The notes beneath the pieces were generated by a model. That model was not told the origin of the DNA and did no database searches. It saw nothing but the letters and a program-made list of their open reading frames with translations. From Paulinella micropora (Eukaryota > Cercozoa > Imbricatea > Euglyphida): a stretch of 64,000 nucleotides of DNA. The stretch spans positions 586,612-650,611 of the forward strand of contig BJOX01000296.1 in assembly GCA_009731375.1 (NCBI GenBank), read 5' to 3'. Made by a program: the position numbers and the translations under genes. Position 1 is the stretch's first letter; each line of letters begins with the position of its first letter. Below are positions 1 to 10,200 of the stretch, one piece after another.

Positions 1-767
1 ACCTCAAAACCAGAACGGAGGACTGTACATATAAGCATTTCTTCCCGCTCACGTTCCATTCTGTCAATCTTTTTGAGGACATTGATACACATTTTTTTCA
101 CGATTCTCCCTCTAACATTCGTAAACTGAAAACGCGTAGACGAACAGCGGCCGTTTTATCTATTGCTGCGAAACTTTATGGTGTCGTTGTTGATGACCCT
201 TAGTCGCGTCGCGTATCCGATAGACTCGCAGCATCTCCGCCTTGATGACTACACACACAAACATAAATAATAGCATTTGTAAGTTTAGATAAAACAGAAG
301 AGACAAGTGCGATACAGAAACAGCAAGAGGATAGACGTGAACGTACAAGTTGTACGTCCTGGAAAACAGCCTTCGAACAGTCTGTTGAACGCAGGGTTGT
401 GTGACACAGTGTCGATCTTAAGCTCGTCGCCGACACAACAAACAGGGTCGTGTGGCACAGTGTTGATCTTCAGCTGTCGATGAGATGCAAGAAACAAACA
501 AAGCTGTAGTAGGCATGACACCATTCCTCTTGCTTGAGTTTCCAATACGTGTTTCTCTCCGTTGCCCTGCCCCTCGCCACAACAGAGCTGGGATGGCGTG
601 GATGCAAATCATCGGGAACGTCACAGTCGTAATCAGCTGCAAGATTGCTGAACATTTTCAAAAACAAAATGCAGCATTGGAAAATGAAGAAGCAACGAAC
701 CACAAACACAAGCCACACCACAAGCATACACAGCACCTTTTTTCGAATGTCTTTTGAAAGTCTTGGC
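1..767. other. Host DNA without a supported gene
   Basis: I see no convincing coding region here. Reading frames on both strands are short and mutually overlapping. There is a short imperfect direct repeat around 392-480, in which a stretch containing GTGACACAGTGTCGATCTT recurs as GTGGCACAGTGTTGATCTT about 50 bases later. It may be the edge of a decayed repeat or of an untranslated region. Confidence 0.4.
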
Positions 768-955
768 TAGACGTTTGTAAATCCTGTTTTGTGGCTAAAC
801 AAGTTCCAAATCCTTTTTGTTCCGACTGACGTTTGCAAATCCCTTTTTCTGTTTTTTCTGGCTGAACAAGTCTCAAATCCTTTTTGCTCCGACCGGACGT
901 TTGCAAATCCTTTTGTGCTGCCTTTTTCTCGTGGCTGAACAAATGCATTCCTTTT
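768..955. repeat. Degenerate ~65-bp tandem repeat, three units
   Basis: Three successive units each begin near GACGTTTG(T/C)AAATCC and continue through a GGCTGAACAAG / GGCTAAACAAG block to AAATCCTTTTTG. Units start near 769, 831 and 897. Spacing and internal T-runs vary, so this is an old minisatellite. Translated on the minus strand it gives a lysine-rich repeat, but with no credible start or flanking coding sequence I treat it as non-coding. Confidence 0.6.
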
Positions 956-957
956 TG

Positions 958-960
958 CTA

Positions 961-1021
<61 letters not shown>
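958..1021. repeat. (TTA)n microsatellite
   Basis: An uninterrupted trinucleotide array of about 21 copies of TTA/ATT. It would read as poly-leucine or poly-asparagine in flanking frames, which explains the low-complexity open frames here. Confidence 0.97.
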
Positions 1022-1022
<1 letters not shown>

Positions 1023-1419
1023 TGACTTGTTGATTTTGAAAGTAGAAATGCTGTGCCAAGAGCATCCCGAGACCGACCAGTCTTTGGACTGGAAGATCAG
1101 GAGGAGACTGCACTTCTTATCGAACGACCATGTCAGTAGTATAGGGGGCCACTTCGGCACAATTTTTTAGAACAAACAACAGACGCCCCCAGCCAGAGAG
1201 ACACACCCGGCCGGGCCGGACGGTGACAAAAATGCAATATACAAGAAAAAAGGAATTAAGCACAGGACTAAAACATCGATAACTAGCTTAAAAAATCTTC
1301 AAACCAAAACTTTTGTTCGTTTGTTTTGTGCGACGCATCTCTTCACTTTTTTGCTCTGTCGTTTATTTTTTTCTCACCCATCAAACTATATAACTCAACT
1401 ATATAACTTATTCGTAATA
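1022..1419. other. Intergenic DNA, nothing recognised
   Basis: AT-rich sequence with no open frame of note. The last 100 bases before 1420 are increasingly AT-rich, which would fit the 5' flank of the decayed plus-strand gene that follows. Confidence 0.35.
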
Positions 1420-1947
1420 TGTCACTATTACTAAATCTAATTCCCAATAATGTAAAAGATAAAGATATGTGGAAAGAACAGTTTGAAGTAATAGATACAG
1501 CTTAAGCAAAATAAAGGAATTGAAAATAAAGGCAGAGAACGAAGTTCAAAAAGATGAGGTGATAATTGAGAATATAAAGAAAGAGTTGATGAAGAAGAAG
1601 GAGAGACTAGATGCGCTGAAAGAGACGATAGAATAAAGAAAGAAGGAGAGAGACAAGATAGAAAAAGACTTGAAGAGGATAGACGACGGGAGTTGAAAAA
1701 GAGAAAGATTGAAAGTGAGACAAGATCGATGAAGCATTGGAAGAAACATAATTGAGGAACGATAGAGGGGAGTGATATAGCAGAGATGGAAAGAATGATT
1801 GAAAAAGGAACTGTATTTACAAATGCTTGTATGATTATTAAGAAGTTAGATGAAATATGTGTAGGAGTAGGGGACTCGCAGAGAACAGATGAAATAAGTA
1901 ATAAATTAGGGGACTGTGGGCTAAATACGAATAATGCATATCGTTGA
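1420..1947 (+). pseudogene. Decayed coiled-coil protein gene
   Basis: An ATG at 1420 opens a frame starting MSLLLNLIPNNVKDKDMWKE, which soon meets stops. Further coding-like blocks follow in shifting plus-strand frames: a lysine/glutamate-rich helical block (about 1513-1637, containing KAENEVQKDEVIIENIKKEL) and a C-terminal block (about 1780-1946, containing MERMIEKGTVFTNACMIIKK) that ends at a TGA. The amino-acid composition and long charged helix look like a real but broken gene. The AT-rich coding style resembles the viral elements in this window more than the GC-rich host genes, so it could be a remnant of an older viral insertion. I do not recognise the family. The open frame on the opposite strand here is its shadow. 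Confidence 0.5.
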
Positions 1948-2541
1948 TGGGTCAGTAGTTGAATTTTCGGCCCGCAGGGCACACTCTGTTGGGCAAAGTC
2001 TGTCAGTCGTCGTGTCCGTCCCCGATGAAAAAGTTATTGACTTTTTTACACAATGTTAAACAAAAGGGTTATGGAGCTACTTTCTGGGTAAAACGCGGAA
2101 GCCGGCCAAGACTGAGAGTGAGTAACTTCTGCGTAAAATGAGGAAGCCTGCCTAAAGCTGTTCAAATCTTTGCCTGGGAAAAAAAGACTTTACAGTAGGG
2201 TGCAGTGAAAAGTTACAGGGGGGGGGGGGGTGTAACTTTCCTCACTTTTGGCTGAGTCTAGTTAAAATTATCTTACACCCCTTCTTTTCACCACGTACCG
2301 CAAAATCAGGCCGGTTCATCTTGCTAGTTGCCTTTTTTTTCCCTGACATACTGCCTTTTTTCCAGTTTTGGAAATCGTCGCCATTTTCATCTGCAGAACA
2401 AAATCACTAGTTGAGCTGTTTCTCTGCGTATATGAACGTGGTTACTGCAAGGTCACAAGAACATGCAACATAACATTCATTTGCAATATTTTCTAGTTTT
2501 TCTTTGAAAAAATATATTATTCCATTATACATAGCATATTA
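1948..2541. other. Intergenic DNA with poly-G tract
   Basis: No gene is visible. A run of about 13 G lies at 2219-2231. The rest is AT-rich and leads into a short sequence at 2542-2640 that recurs outside the 3' end of the copia element. Confidence 0.4.
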
Positions 2542-2640
2542 GGAATTAAAAAATTTCTCATTTATAAAATGTATTTCTGTTTGTTAGCATCTAGATTTTT
2601 GTCAGCTATCGTGCTGGTACTTTGGATTACTTCTCCAATA
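2542..2640 (+). repeat. ~98-bp direct repeat flanking the copia element (left copy)
   Basis: The stretch starting GGAATTAAAAAATTTCTCAT and ending ATTACTTCTCCAAT recurs in the same orientation at 31987-32087, directly after the 3' LTR, with a few substitutions and small indels. It is far too long for a normal copia target duplication (about 5 bp). It suggests a pre-existing tandem duplication at the insertion site, a recombined element, or LTR boundaries that differ from those I drew. Confidence 0.75.
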
Positions 2641-2667
2641 ACGCCACTCGAGAGAATTCAATAGCTA

Positions 2668-3101
2668 TAGGACCGTAATTCCCGTAATATTCCGTTCCCA
2701 ATTTTCCGGTAACAATTGAACTCAGAAATGCAGTATTATTACCTTTTTAGCTAGTTCATTACCAATTTTAATAATCCGGATTAATGCCGAATATAGTCGT
2801 AAATATTTCCTTTAACCACAATAATATTGCCAACGCATTGCAGGCACATACACACAACCGCACCGATCTATCTTTTATCTAGAACAGTGTCCATGATTTA
2901 CTCTATTACAGTCATACCATAGTCACATCAGTCATAAATTGAGCTTCTATAAATTCTAGAGCGCCAAATCACATGTCTTTCACGATATTGAATATATACC
3001 ATTTGTTATTATTTTCATTAAGTATGTTTATTGAAGCTAGAAAGTTCACTGAGTTATAGCTGTATTTATATAGATTTAATAAGGATGGATTACTCTGGTC
3101 C
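2668..3101 (+). repeat. 5' LTR of the copia element
   Basis: Begins TAGGACCGTAATTCCCGTAA and ends in GGATTACTCTGGTCC. It matches the 3' LTR along its length with scattered substitutions and small indels, by eye roughly 93-95 percent identical, so the insertion is not very recent. The gag start codon at 3085 lies inside the conserved LTR end, which is unusual and makes the exact boundary uncertain. The expected TG...CA ends are not clear on this copy; the 3' copy starts TGTAGGACC. Confidence 0.85.
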
Positions 3102-3555
3102 CTTGGGTTATGAGCGGACGCAAGTGGCGCTGCAATGCCCGCGTTTGTCAGGTAAAGCCTCTGCGTTTGAAGAGTGGAGATGGTCGTTCTTACAGTTTAT
3201 CGAAGGTGTGTATCCTAAATTTTTGATTTTTATTGCAGACGAGAATGGACCGATGCCACTGGCCGAGCTGAAGACCTACATCACGCCTACGACGGCTGAA
3301 TTGAAAGAGGCTACGGAGGGCAAAGGACTGGGAGACCCAGCCGTCCCTCTAGAAGAACAGAAGGAAGCAATCGACGACCTGGGCGCGAACTACATGTCTC
3401 AGGACCTGGAGCAGTGTCTCCCTCATAGTGCCGGAGAAGGTAAGGTTATCTTGCATTGCCAAGCTGCGGTCATACCTAGCAAATGCTTTGCAGGGGCACC
3501 CGGCGATGTTAACGATACGGAGGGCAGGTAATCATCCAAGAGAGATGTAGGCGAG
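3085..3555 (+). pseudogene. gag: copia gag, 5' part (interrupted by PLV1)
   Basis: Starts at ATG 3085 with MDYSGPLGYERTQVALQCPR and contains a gag-like FEEWRWSFLQFIEG segment. Two stretches look like introns: about 3208-3239 (GTGTGTATCC to TTATTGCAG) and about 3440-3493 (GTAAGGTTAT to TTTGCAG). The open frame ends at 3531, shortly before the PLV1 junction at 3555/3556. The remainder of gag resumes at 25704. The protein would form the retrotransposon capsid. The putative introns are an inference; unspliced read-through is also open across both. Confidence 0.6.
3550..3555. repeat. 6-bp target-site duplication, left copy (GGCGAG)
   Basis: GGCGAG directly precedes the left inverted repeat of PLV1 and recurs directly after the right one (25704-25709). 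A 6-bp duplication is what Maverick/Polinton rve integrases generate. Confidence 0.93.
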
Positions 3556-3695
3556 AGTAGATGATAACCCAGAACTCGGCAAGAATTTAATCAATTCTTG
3601 ACCTCGTCTGGGTTGTTGAAGCCTTCCTGTTGATAGTAGATACAAAGAAACAAAAACAACCAAATAGCCTTATACAGCACACTACAAGAAAACAT
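3556..3695 (+). repeat. PLV1 left terminal inverted repeat
   Basis: 140 bp, the reverse complement of 25564-25703 with only two mismatches seen. It begins AGTAGATGATAACCC; a 5'-AG end is typical of Polintons. Inside it, 3566-3614 can fold on itself: AACCCAGA pairs with TCTGGGTT and CAAGAATT pairs with AATTCTTG, giving a two-step hairpin about 10 bp in from the end. Such ends are the expected origin for protein-primed replication. Confidence 0.95.
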
Positions 3696-3883
3696 GTATA
3701 TATAATTAAATTGACCTTTTTCGTCTTACTCTTCCAACTTCAAATCAACCACCTACCACACACAAGTATGGTATGAGTAAATCTCTTTGAAATGAAGAGG
3801 GCTTTCGCCCAATTTTTTTAAATTGAAAACACACTAGTTTATACTCCTATGTGCTAAAGGAGTTAGTAGTAAAAACTACTATT

Positions 3884-4357
3884 TCAATTAATTCTTTGTC
3901 TTTTATATTTCTCATATTCTTCAATTACATTGTATGTTGTTTTTCCTCCTTCAATCATTTTTCTTGCTCTAATCTCATCATCAACTCCAATTGGTTGATT
4001 TTCGGCACTTAGCCAATTCTCAAATAATCGTAATTGTTTTTTCTTGTTCAATTCTTTTCTCTTTTCTTCTCTCTTTACCAAATCTATTTTTTCCTTTCTT
4101 TCTTTTTCTCCTTTTCGCATTTCAAGCATTTCGTTAATAGCATTTCCTTTATTTTCGCACTCTCTTTTTTGCTTTTCCAATTCAATCCTTTCTTTCTCAT
4201 TCTCGTCAAGTTTGCTTTGTATTATTTCATTTCTTGTTTCGTTTTTCAATTTTTGTTTTATTAACTGAGAGTAATGTGTATCTTTTAATTTTTCTAACCA
4301 CTTATTGTGGTATTCTCTTTCAGTATATTCTCCATCGCTACTATCATCATCACTCAT
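3884..4357 (-). CDS. Hypothetical charged coiled-coil protein
   Basis: About 157 residues, taking the start at MSDDDSSDGEY; an upstream in-frame ATG would add four residues. The N-terminus is acidic and the rest is a long lysine/glutamate-rich helix (for example IELEKQKRECENKG). No enzyme motif is seen. It is the first gene inside the left inverted repeat of PLV1 and transcribed toward the end. Charged helical proteins of this sort are common at the ends of PLV genomes, but I do not recognise the family and propose no function. Confidence 0.7.
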   Translation of the reverse strand: MSDDDSSDGEYTEREYHNKWLEKLKDTHYSQLIKQKLKNETRNEIIQSKLDENEKERIELEKQKRECENKGNAINEMLEMRKGEKERKEKIDLVKREEKRKELNKKKQLRLFENWLSAENQPIGVDDEIRARKMIEGGKTTYNVIEEYEKYKRQRIN

Positions 4358-4649
4358 TCTTGTTAGCACTTTGACTGATTAAGACTATTCTGAAAAATGA
4401 AAAGTTGGACACTTTCCAGTTTGTCAAAATCTGGCAAGAGGGTAAATTGACCTGAGCCTATAGGTGGCTGGTGTAAAAAAAAATTTCGCTTTTCCTTTTT
4501 TAAGGCATTTCAAACGAACAGCCGAAATCCAGAAATTCACACAATTGAGTAAAATGTTTTTCCTCGTGCTTTTTTGTTCTGCGACTTTTTTTTCAGAATT
4601 CCAAAAGCGATCAAGGCAAGAAGCCCAAACCCTCGTCTGTTGTGCAGGT

Positions 4650-5160
4650 ATGGCCGACAACGAACCGCGGGAGGAGCCAGAGGAGGGCGATGGCAAGGTT
4701 CCTGAGGAGAAGCAACCTGAAGACCCCGAAGTAAAGGTAAGTTGGTTGTTTCATTTCTTTTTTTTGCCAATGAAGGGGGGTTTAGGCGTTGGCAGAAGCA
4801 GTTGGTGCAATGCGCGTCGGTCTTATTACCGCTCAAAATATTCCGAAAGAATTGGGTAGGATTGGGCGGGAGCCAAATCACGAGCGTAATCAACCGATTG
4901 AAGGCAAGCAGGATTATTGGGTAGAATTAGATAAGGAAAATGGCGTTGCCAGAATTTACCAACTACCGAATGAGGGCCTTCCAAGAGCAAAGTTGAATGC
5001 GTACAAATCACCGATGAGGAGGGAACAAGTACCAGAACATTTCGTTGTCCTTTTTACAAATGGAAGTTTCAGGCTTTTTCGTTTGTGGGATAATATCGGC
5101 ACAGTCGCAGACTATTATGGGCTCACCGTCAAGACGGCTTACAGGGTTGTGTTTGAATAA
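4650..5160 (+). CDS. Hypothetical protein, probably spliced (one intron)
   Basis: Exon 1 (4650-4736) encodes 29 residues starting MADNEPREEPEEGDG. A 49-bp intron (4737-4785) starts GTAAGT and ends TTTAG, and exon 2 (4786-5160) continues in frame with ALAEAVGAMRVGLI to a TAA. Joined length is about 153 residues. Exon 1 is GC-rich and acidic, exon 2 is mixed; both differ from the AT-rich neighbours. A polypyrimidine stretch ending TTTTTTTTCAG at about 4580-4599 suggests yet another exon upstream. The gene lies inside PLV1, so it may have been captured from a host. I do not recognise the protein. Confidence 0.6.
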
Positions 5161-5285
5161 AGGTTTCTACCAACACCACTCTATTATATTGGCTACTTTG
5201 TGACAATTAATCAGGTTTCCATGGGTTCAAGTATTTGTTTTAAACTTGGCAAAGAAGTCAGTATAATAGTATTTTTTTATTTTCA

Positions 5286-6291
5286 TTAAATGTCTAGTAT
5301 TACTTTTGCCTTTCGTTCTCTCTTACTTGTTCTGATGTTTTCCGCCTCTATTTGTTCCCTTTTAAGTAGTTCTTTTGTCTTCTTCTCTTTTATGATTTCT
5401 TTTGTTTGTTGTTTTATGTCTTTCTCTTCATCAATAGGTTTTGTAAAATCGGTTTTCAATAAATCATTCGGGCTTACTAACTCGTCATTATTTAATATTA
5501 ATTTAAATCCGGAACGGCCTTTAACTTTATAAATAATTTTGCCGAAAGTCTTTCCTCCTTTCGCAAACATTAGTTTTTTGTTTTCCTTTCTTACAGTATC
5601 ACCAACATTGAATTCATTAATAAGGTCATCACGAGTGATAGTCTGTTTATTTTTATCTCTTCTAGCAAAGACATCCACTGGTCTGGCTTGAATTCCTCTA
5701 TGAACTTTGTGGTTATAAGCATTAACCAAATCTTGAATATAACTTACCCAATCAAAATTTCTATTAGTTTCAAATAATAAATCCAACCACCTTCTAATAC
5801 TCCTTATAACTCTATCAACAACCGCTAAGGCCCTATGGTCGCCTACTTCAACCACATCATGCTTAATACCATTTTGAATAAAATAATCACGAGTAGCACC
5901 TTTATATTCTCCTCCGCTGTCTGTTGTAATTGATTTAGGTTTATAAGGTATAGATTTCAAAGCATAATAAACTTCTTTCGCTGTTTTATTTTTAATGGAA
6001 TGATTATTAAATATCTTGAATGACAATCAATCCAAACAAGCATCCAAGCATATCCTTTATTTCCTTTCTTATCTTTTATCTTACTCATATCGGCTAAGTC
6101 TAAGAAAACTTGGTCTAATGGATTATCAACCCATACAGTATTCCATATTTTCGGGTTCTTTTTCTGGTGGTGTATTTCAAGGGCTTCTTCTTCTTTTGTT
6201 CTTTGAATTTCTTCTCCAGTTGGTGTGTCTTCTAATTGACTATTACGATTTGATTATTAATAATTGTATGTTTATGGTCTAAATCTGGCAT
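5286..6291 (-). pseudogene. rve-family (retrovirus-like) integrase of PLV1, frameshifted
   Basis: This is the Polinton-type DDE integrase that inserts the viral genome and makes the 6-bp target duplication. Moving along the minus strand: ATG at 6291 (MPDLDHKHTII), a frame break near 6245, a block with DQVFLDLADM (first catalytic Asp) and a WIDCHSRYL core strand, a second break near 5990, then ITTDSGGEYKG (second catalytic Asp) and VVDRVIRSIRRWLDLL. The third acidic residue is normally Glu in a V-x-E/x-ER-type helix; here the matching position reads Asp. A C-terminal chromodomain-like or SH3-like tail follows. Two frameshifts mean no full product from this copy. Because the element is clearly integrated by this mechanism, the damage is later or an assembly error. 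Confidence 0.88.
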
Positions 6292-6300
6292 TTATATAGT

Positions 6301-6558
6301 ATGAGATTTTCAAAGTCAAATGTAAAAAACAAAAAGTATAAAGTCATTAGTCCGAAAGGTAAGGTTATTAATTTTGGAGATATCAGATACGAACATTATA
6401 AAGACCGCATAGGGTTATACTCACATTTAGACCATCTGGATAAAGAAAGAAGAAAAAACTATAGAGCAAGAGCAAAAGCAATAAGAAACTCAAAAGGAGA
6501 ATTAACTTTTAATAATCCGGAGTACAGTAATTATTATTCTTACCATTTCCTTTGGTAA
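6301..6558 (+). CDS. Small basic protein, DUF5754-like
   Basis: 85 residues, starting MRFSKSNVKNKKYKV, with the pattern SPKGKVINFGDIRYEHYKD and HLDHLDKERRKNYRARA. This resembles a short basic family shared by giant viruses and PLVs (DUF5754 in my memory of the family; not checked). The role is unknown; its basic character would fit nucleic-acid contact. It is divergent from the integrase gene, with starts only about 10 bases apart, and converges on the acidic-protein gene at 6624. Its TAA stop is followed at once by the hairpin module at 6560-6596. Confidence 0.7.
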   Translation: MRFSKSNVKNKKYKVISPKGKVINFGDIRYEHYKDRIGLYSHLDHLDKERRKNYRARAKAIRNSKGELTFNNPEYSNYYSYHFLW

Positions 6559-6559
6559 T

Positions 6560-6596
6560 GATATTTGAAAGACGATTTCGTCGTTTTCAAACATCG
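6560..6596 (+). terminator. Half linker: single GATATT...ACATCG hairpin module
   Basis: GATATT begins one base after the stop codon of the preceding gene (TAATGATATT). TTTGAAA pairs with TTTCAAA and ACGA pairs with TCGT, then ACATCG closes the module. It lies between two convergent genes, so a role in transcript 3'-end formation is the simplest reading. It is the only solo copy of the linker family described elsewhere in PLV1. Confidence 0.65.
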
Positions 6597-6623
6597 TTTT
6601 TTCTTTTTATTTACATTTGGACT

Positions 6624-7145
6624 TTAGAATTTTAAGAAACATTTTTCAACATCATTATTTTTTTCTTTCTTAGCACCACCAGAAGATTGATTATATACTT
6701 TTACACTCACACTACTAGACTTCTTACCTTTGCCTTTCTTTGGCTTCGGTTCTTCTTCTTCACTACTCTCACTTTCACTTTCTTCACTCTCAGGCTCTGG
6801 CTTCTTACTCTTCTTCTTTTCCCTCTTACTCTCTACCTTCGCTCTCTTGATTTTCATCTTAGCCATCTTTTCCGCAATCAAGTCAGTAAAATCAACCTCA
6901 TCCTCACTATCACTGCTTTGCTCGGGTGTGTCATCTTGGTCTTTTTCATTAACAATATCGCTCGCCACATTTTTATTTTCTATCTCTGCTATTTTTTGTT
7001 CCATATCTTCGTCTTCACTTTTAACCGCATTTCGGTATTGTTCCAAAACCTTATTGGCATGTTCCATCTTTCGTTGTTTTGCTTTCGCTTTTATTCCTTC
7101 CACTGCACTCCCCCAGTTCTTACGACTTGCTTCTGGAGACGGCAT
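6624..7145 (-). CDS. Hypothetical acidic/basic low-complexity protein
   Basis: 173 residues, starting MPSPEASRKNWGSAVEG. The N-terminal third is a predicted charged helix; the middle is acidic (SSDSEDEVDFTDLIAEKM); the C-terminal half alternates KKSKK and EESESESSEEEE blocks and then lysine/serine. This mixed-charge layout resembles nucleic-acid or histone-contacting tails. It is divergent from the fibre gene at 7210, sharing an AT-rich gap of 64 bases that must hold both promoters. No family recognised. Confidence 0.7.
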   Translation of the reverse strand: MPSPEASRKNWGSAVEGIKAKAKQRKMEHANKVLEQYRNAVKSEDEDMEQKIAEIENKNVASDIVNEKDQDDTPEQSSDSEDEVDFTDLIAEKMAKMKIKRAKVESKREKKKSKKPEPESEESESESSEEEEPKPKKGKGKKSSSVSVKVYNQSSGGAKKEKNNDVEKCFLKF

Positions 7146-7209
7146 TTATACTAAGATTATTATATTTTAGTATTTTTTAAATAAATAAATAATTAATTAA
7201 TATACGAAT

Positions 7210-10200
7210 ATGGCAGGTTCCTCCTTCAAGTCGCTCTTAGGCTTGTCAGAAATCGCAACAGACAGCCTATCAACAGCCAACCTTGACCTTACCAATACAA
7301 ACATAGTCGGTCTGAATACAGACAGAGTGCCAGAAGATGAAAACCCTTTGAACCTCTACTATACGGATTTACGATTTGACACAAGATTATCTATCAAATC
7401 AACTACAGACATAAAAGAAGGAAAAAATTTATACTATACAGAGCAACGAGTAAGGGATAATGACGAAGTCAAAGCCTCAACTCAACACAGAAGCAATACT
7501 TCCAATCCGCACCAAACAAGTTTATATAACTTGATAGACACAAACATATCCGCTCCAACGGTTGGGCAATACTTAACATATAATGATGTAGATGGTAAAT
7601 GGAGAAATACAACAATCGGCTCAATTGATACACTCACTGATGTAGTCATTACAGCACCAATCGCAATGAATAGTTATCTCACATATAACTCAATAAACTG
7701 GGTCAATAAAACATTTCCGATAAATGTTGATGAATTCGGCAATATTAGTATGGGCGGTAATTTGAATATAACGGGAGTTAATTTACTAAATACCAAAGAT
7801 GTTGATACTTGGATATCTGAGCATGAAGACAATAATGATAAAGTGTCCGCGGATGGCTCAATTGATACACACAGCGATGTTACAATAACGGGCACACCCG
7901 CCGATAACCAACTACTCATTTATAGCACAGGCCAATGGAGAAACACAAACTCACCTTTTCTTAGATTGGATGGTCTCGCTATGATGTTTGGAGATTTAAA
8001 TATGGGGGGTTTTAATGTAGCAAATGTCGGTAATGTTGATGGTGTTGATGTTTCTGCTCTTGACACCGCAGTCGTTAAACTAACGGGAGACCAAACCATA
8101 ACAGGAAACAAAATATTTACTACTTATTTGGGTGTAAAAGATTCAAATCCATTAAATACAGGTAAGTTATTCTTCAATTACAACAATAATATGGGTTCTA
8201 TTTATTCGTCGGAGGCAGGTGGAGCAACGGGGTATCCACTAAGCATTGTTGGTTCTTCCATACTTCTTGCTCCAACAACAGGGGGTGGAATAACATTGAC
8301 GGGCAATGTTTTAAATTTTAACAGCACAACAGCAATCAGCGGACTTCCAGCACCATTCAATGAAGGCGATGCTTCAACGAAGGCATATACCGATACGAAA
8401 TTAGCAAAAGACGGCACAACGGCTATGACGGGCAGTTTAAATATGGGTGGTTTTGCAATTACAAATGTTAATCTTGTTGATGGTGTTGATGTTTCTACTC
8501 TTGACACTTCGGTGGTTAAACTAACAGGAGACCAAACCATAGCAGGGAATAAAAAATTTACATCAACTTTGGAAGTAAGTGGTTCATCCAATCCAACTAC
8601 TTTTGACGGCATTGGCATAGCCTTTGATACAAAAATAGGAATGATTGCCGCACAAAAGACAGCAACAGCGACTTGGTATCCGATACAAATAACTGGCTCG
8701 TATGTAGAGTTATATTCAGGTAATAATGTAATCGCGACCGCAACTGGAACAACACTATCTTTGAATAACAACAAGATAACAAACTTAGCCACACCATCAG
8801 CAACAACGGACGGAGCAAATAAAAGTTATGTGGATACATTAGACGGGCAAAATGTGAAACTAACAGGAAACCAAACCATAGCAGGAATTAAGACATATAG
8901 CAGTGGTGTTGAAATAACGGGAAATTCAATCAATTCAACAACAAAGGGGACATTTATCGTTTTCAATTCTACCAGTAATATCGGGTCAATTGCTAGTTTG
9001 GATATGAAAACTGCAACATATTACAACTTTGAAATTTCTGCGAAAAAAATAAGTTTTATTATTGACGGGACGATTGTCGGTTGGGTAAATGCTTCGGGGC
9101 TAGATTGTAATAGTAGCAAAATAGCCAACCTTGGAACTCCAACATTAGCAACGGAGGGAGCGACAAAAGGGTATGCGGACACAGTGGACGGGCAAAATGT
9201 AAATCTAACAACGGACCAAACCATAACAGAAAGCAAAACATTTAATGGGGCGAGCACTACGATAAAATATCTAACTTTAACGAACAATGCCGATTTTAAT
9301 AATCAAACTATCACTAATGGCGGAAATATAACATACAATGGTGCGAGGATATTAAACCAAAATGGAGGAGATATATTCTTTTCACAGACATCAGGAGATT
9401 ATCAGTATTTCTTATTTACTCTAAATACTGCTACAAGTGGAACCGCGAACCAACGAGGTTATGTATTCACGAATGTAGCATCTGATGTAAAAGGGGCGGG
9501 ACTTTATATTTCAAAACTTTTGGATAATAAAAGTGCTTCGTCTGACATTGTCCGTTTTAACAATGCTGGCGGTATGCGGTTTTATGGTGCCTTAGATATG
9601 AACTCAAACAATATAACAAATGGCGGAACAATAACAGGAACGACAATTACTTCAACCGCGGGGATATCAACGACGACACTAACCGCAAGCGGATTAATCA
9701 CTGCAAATGCGAGTATATCAACAACAACGGCAACCGCAAGCGGATTAATAACGGCAAATGCGGGTATTACATACACTGGCACACTAACGTCAGCAATACA
9801 AGTGGAGCGAAAATAGGAGTTCAGGGAATAACAGACGGAACAAATGCAAAAGGAATATTTCTATGGGATACAACCAATACAAGTTGGGGGATTTATGCAG
9901 CATCTGGTGGGGCTCTAAACACTAGAAGTTTGGCAAATGGTTTGGCGGTTTCAGGAAATGATTTTAGTTCGTATAGTTTTCGGTTTAGGGTTGCTAATGA
10001 TTCTACGATGGGATTTATATGGGAGAATTCGTCAGAACAATTATTAATGTCATTAAATGGGGCAAACGGGACTTTATGGACGAAAGGATTAATAACGGCA
10101 AATGCGGGAATTACATATTCGGGGGTGCTATCATCGGCATTAGCATCAACTAATGGGGCAAAAATAGCAATTCAAGGACAAACAGACGGGACGAATGCGA

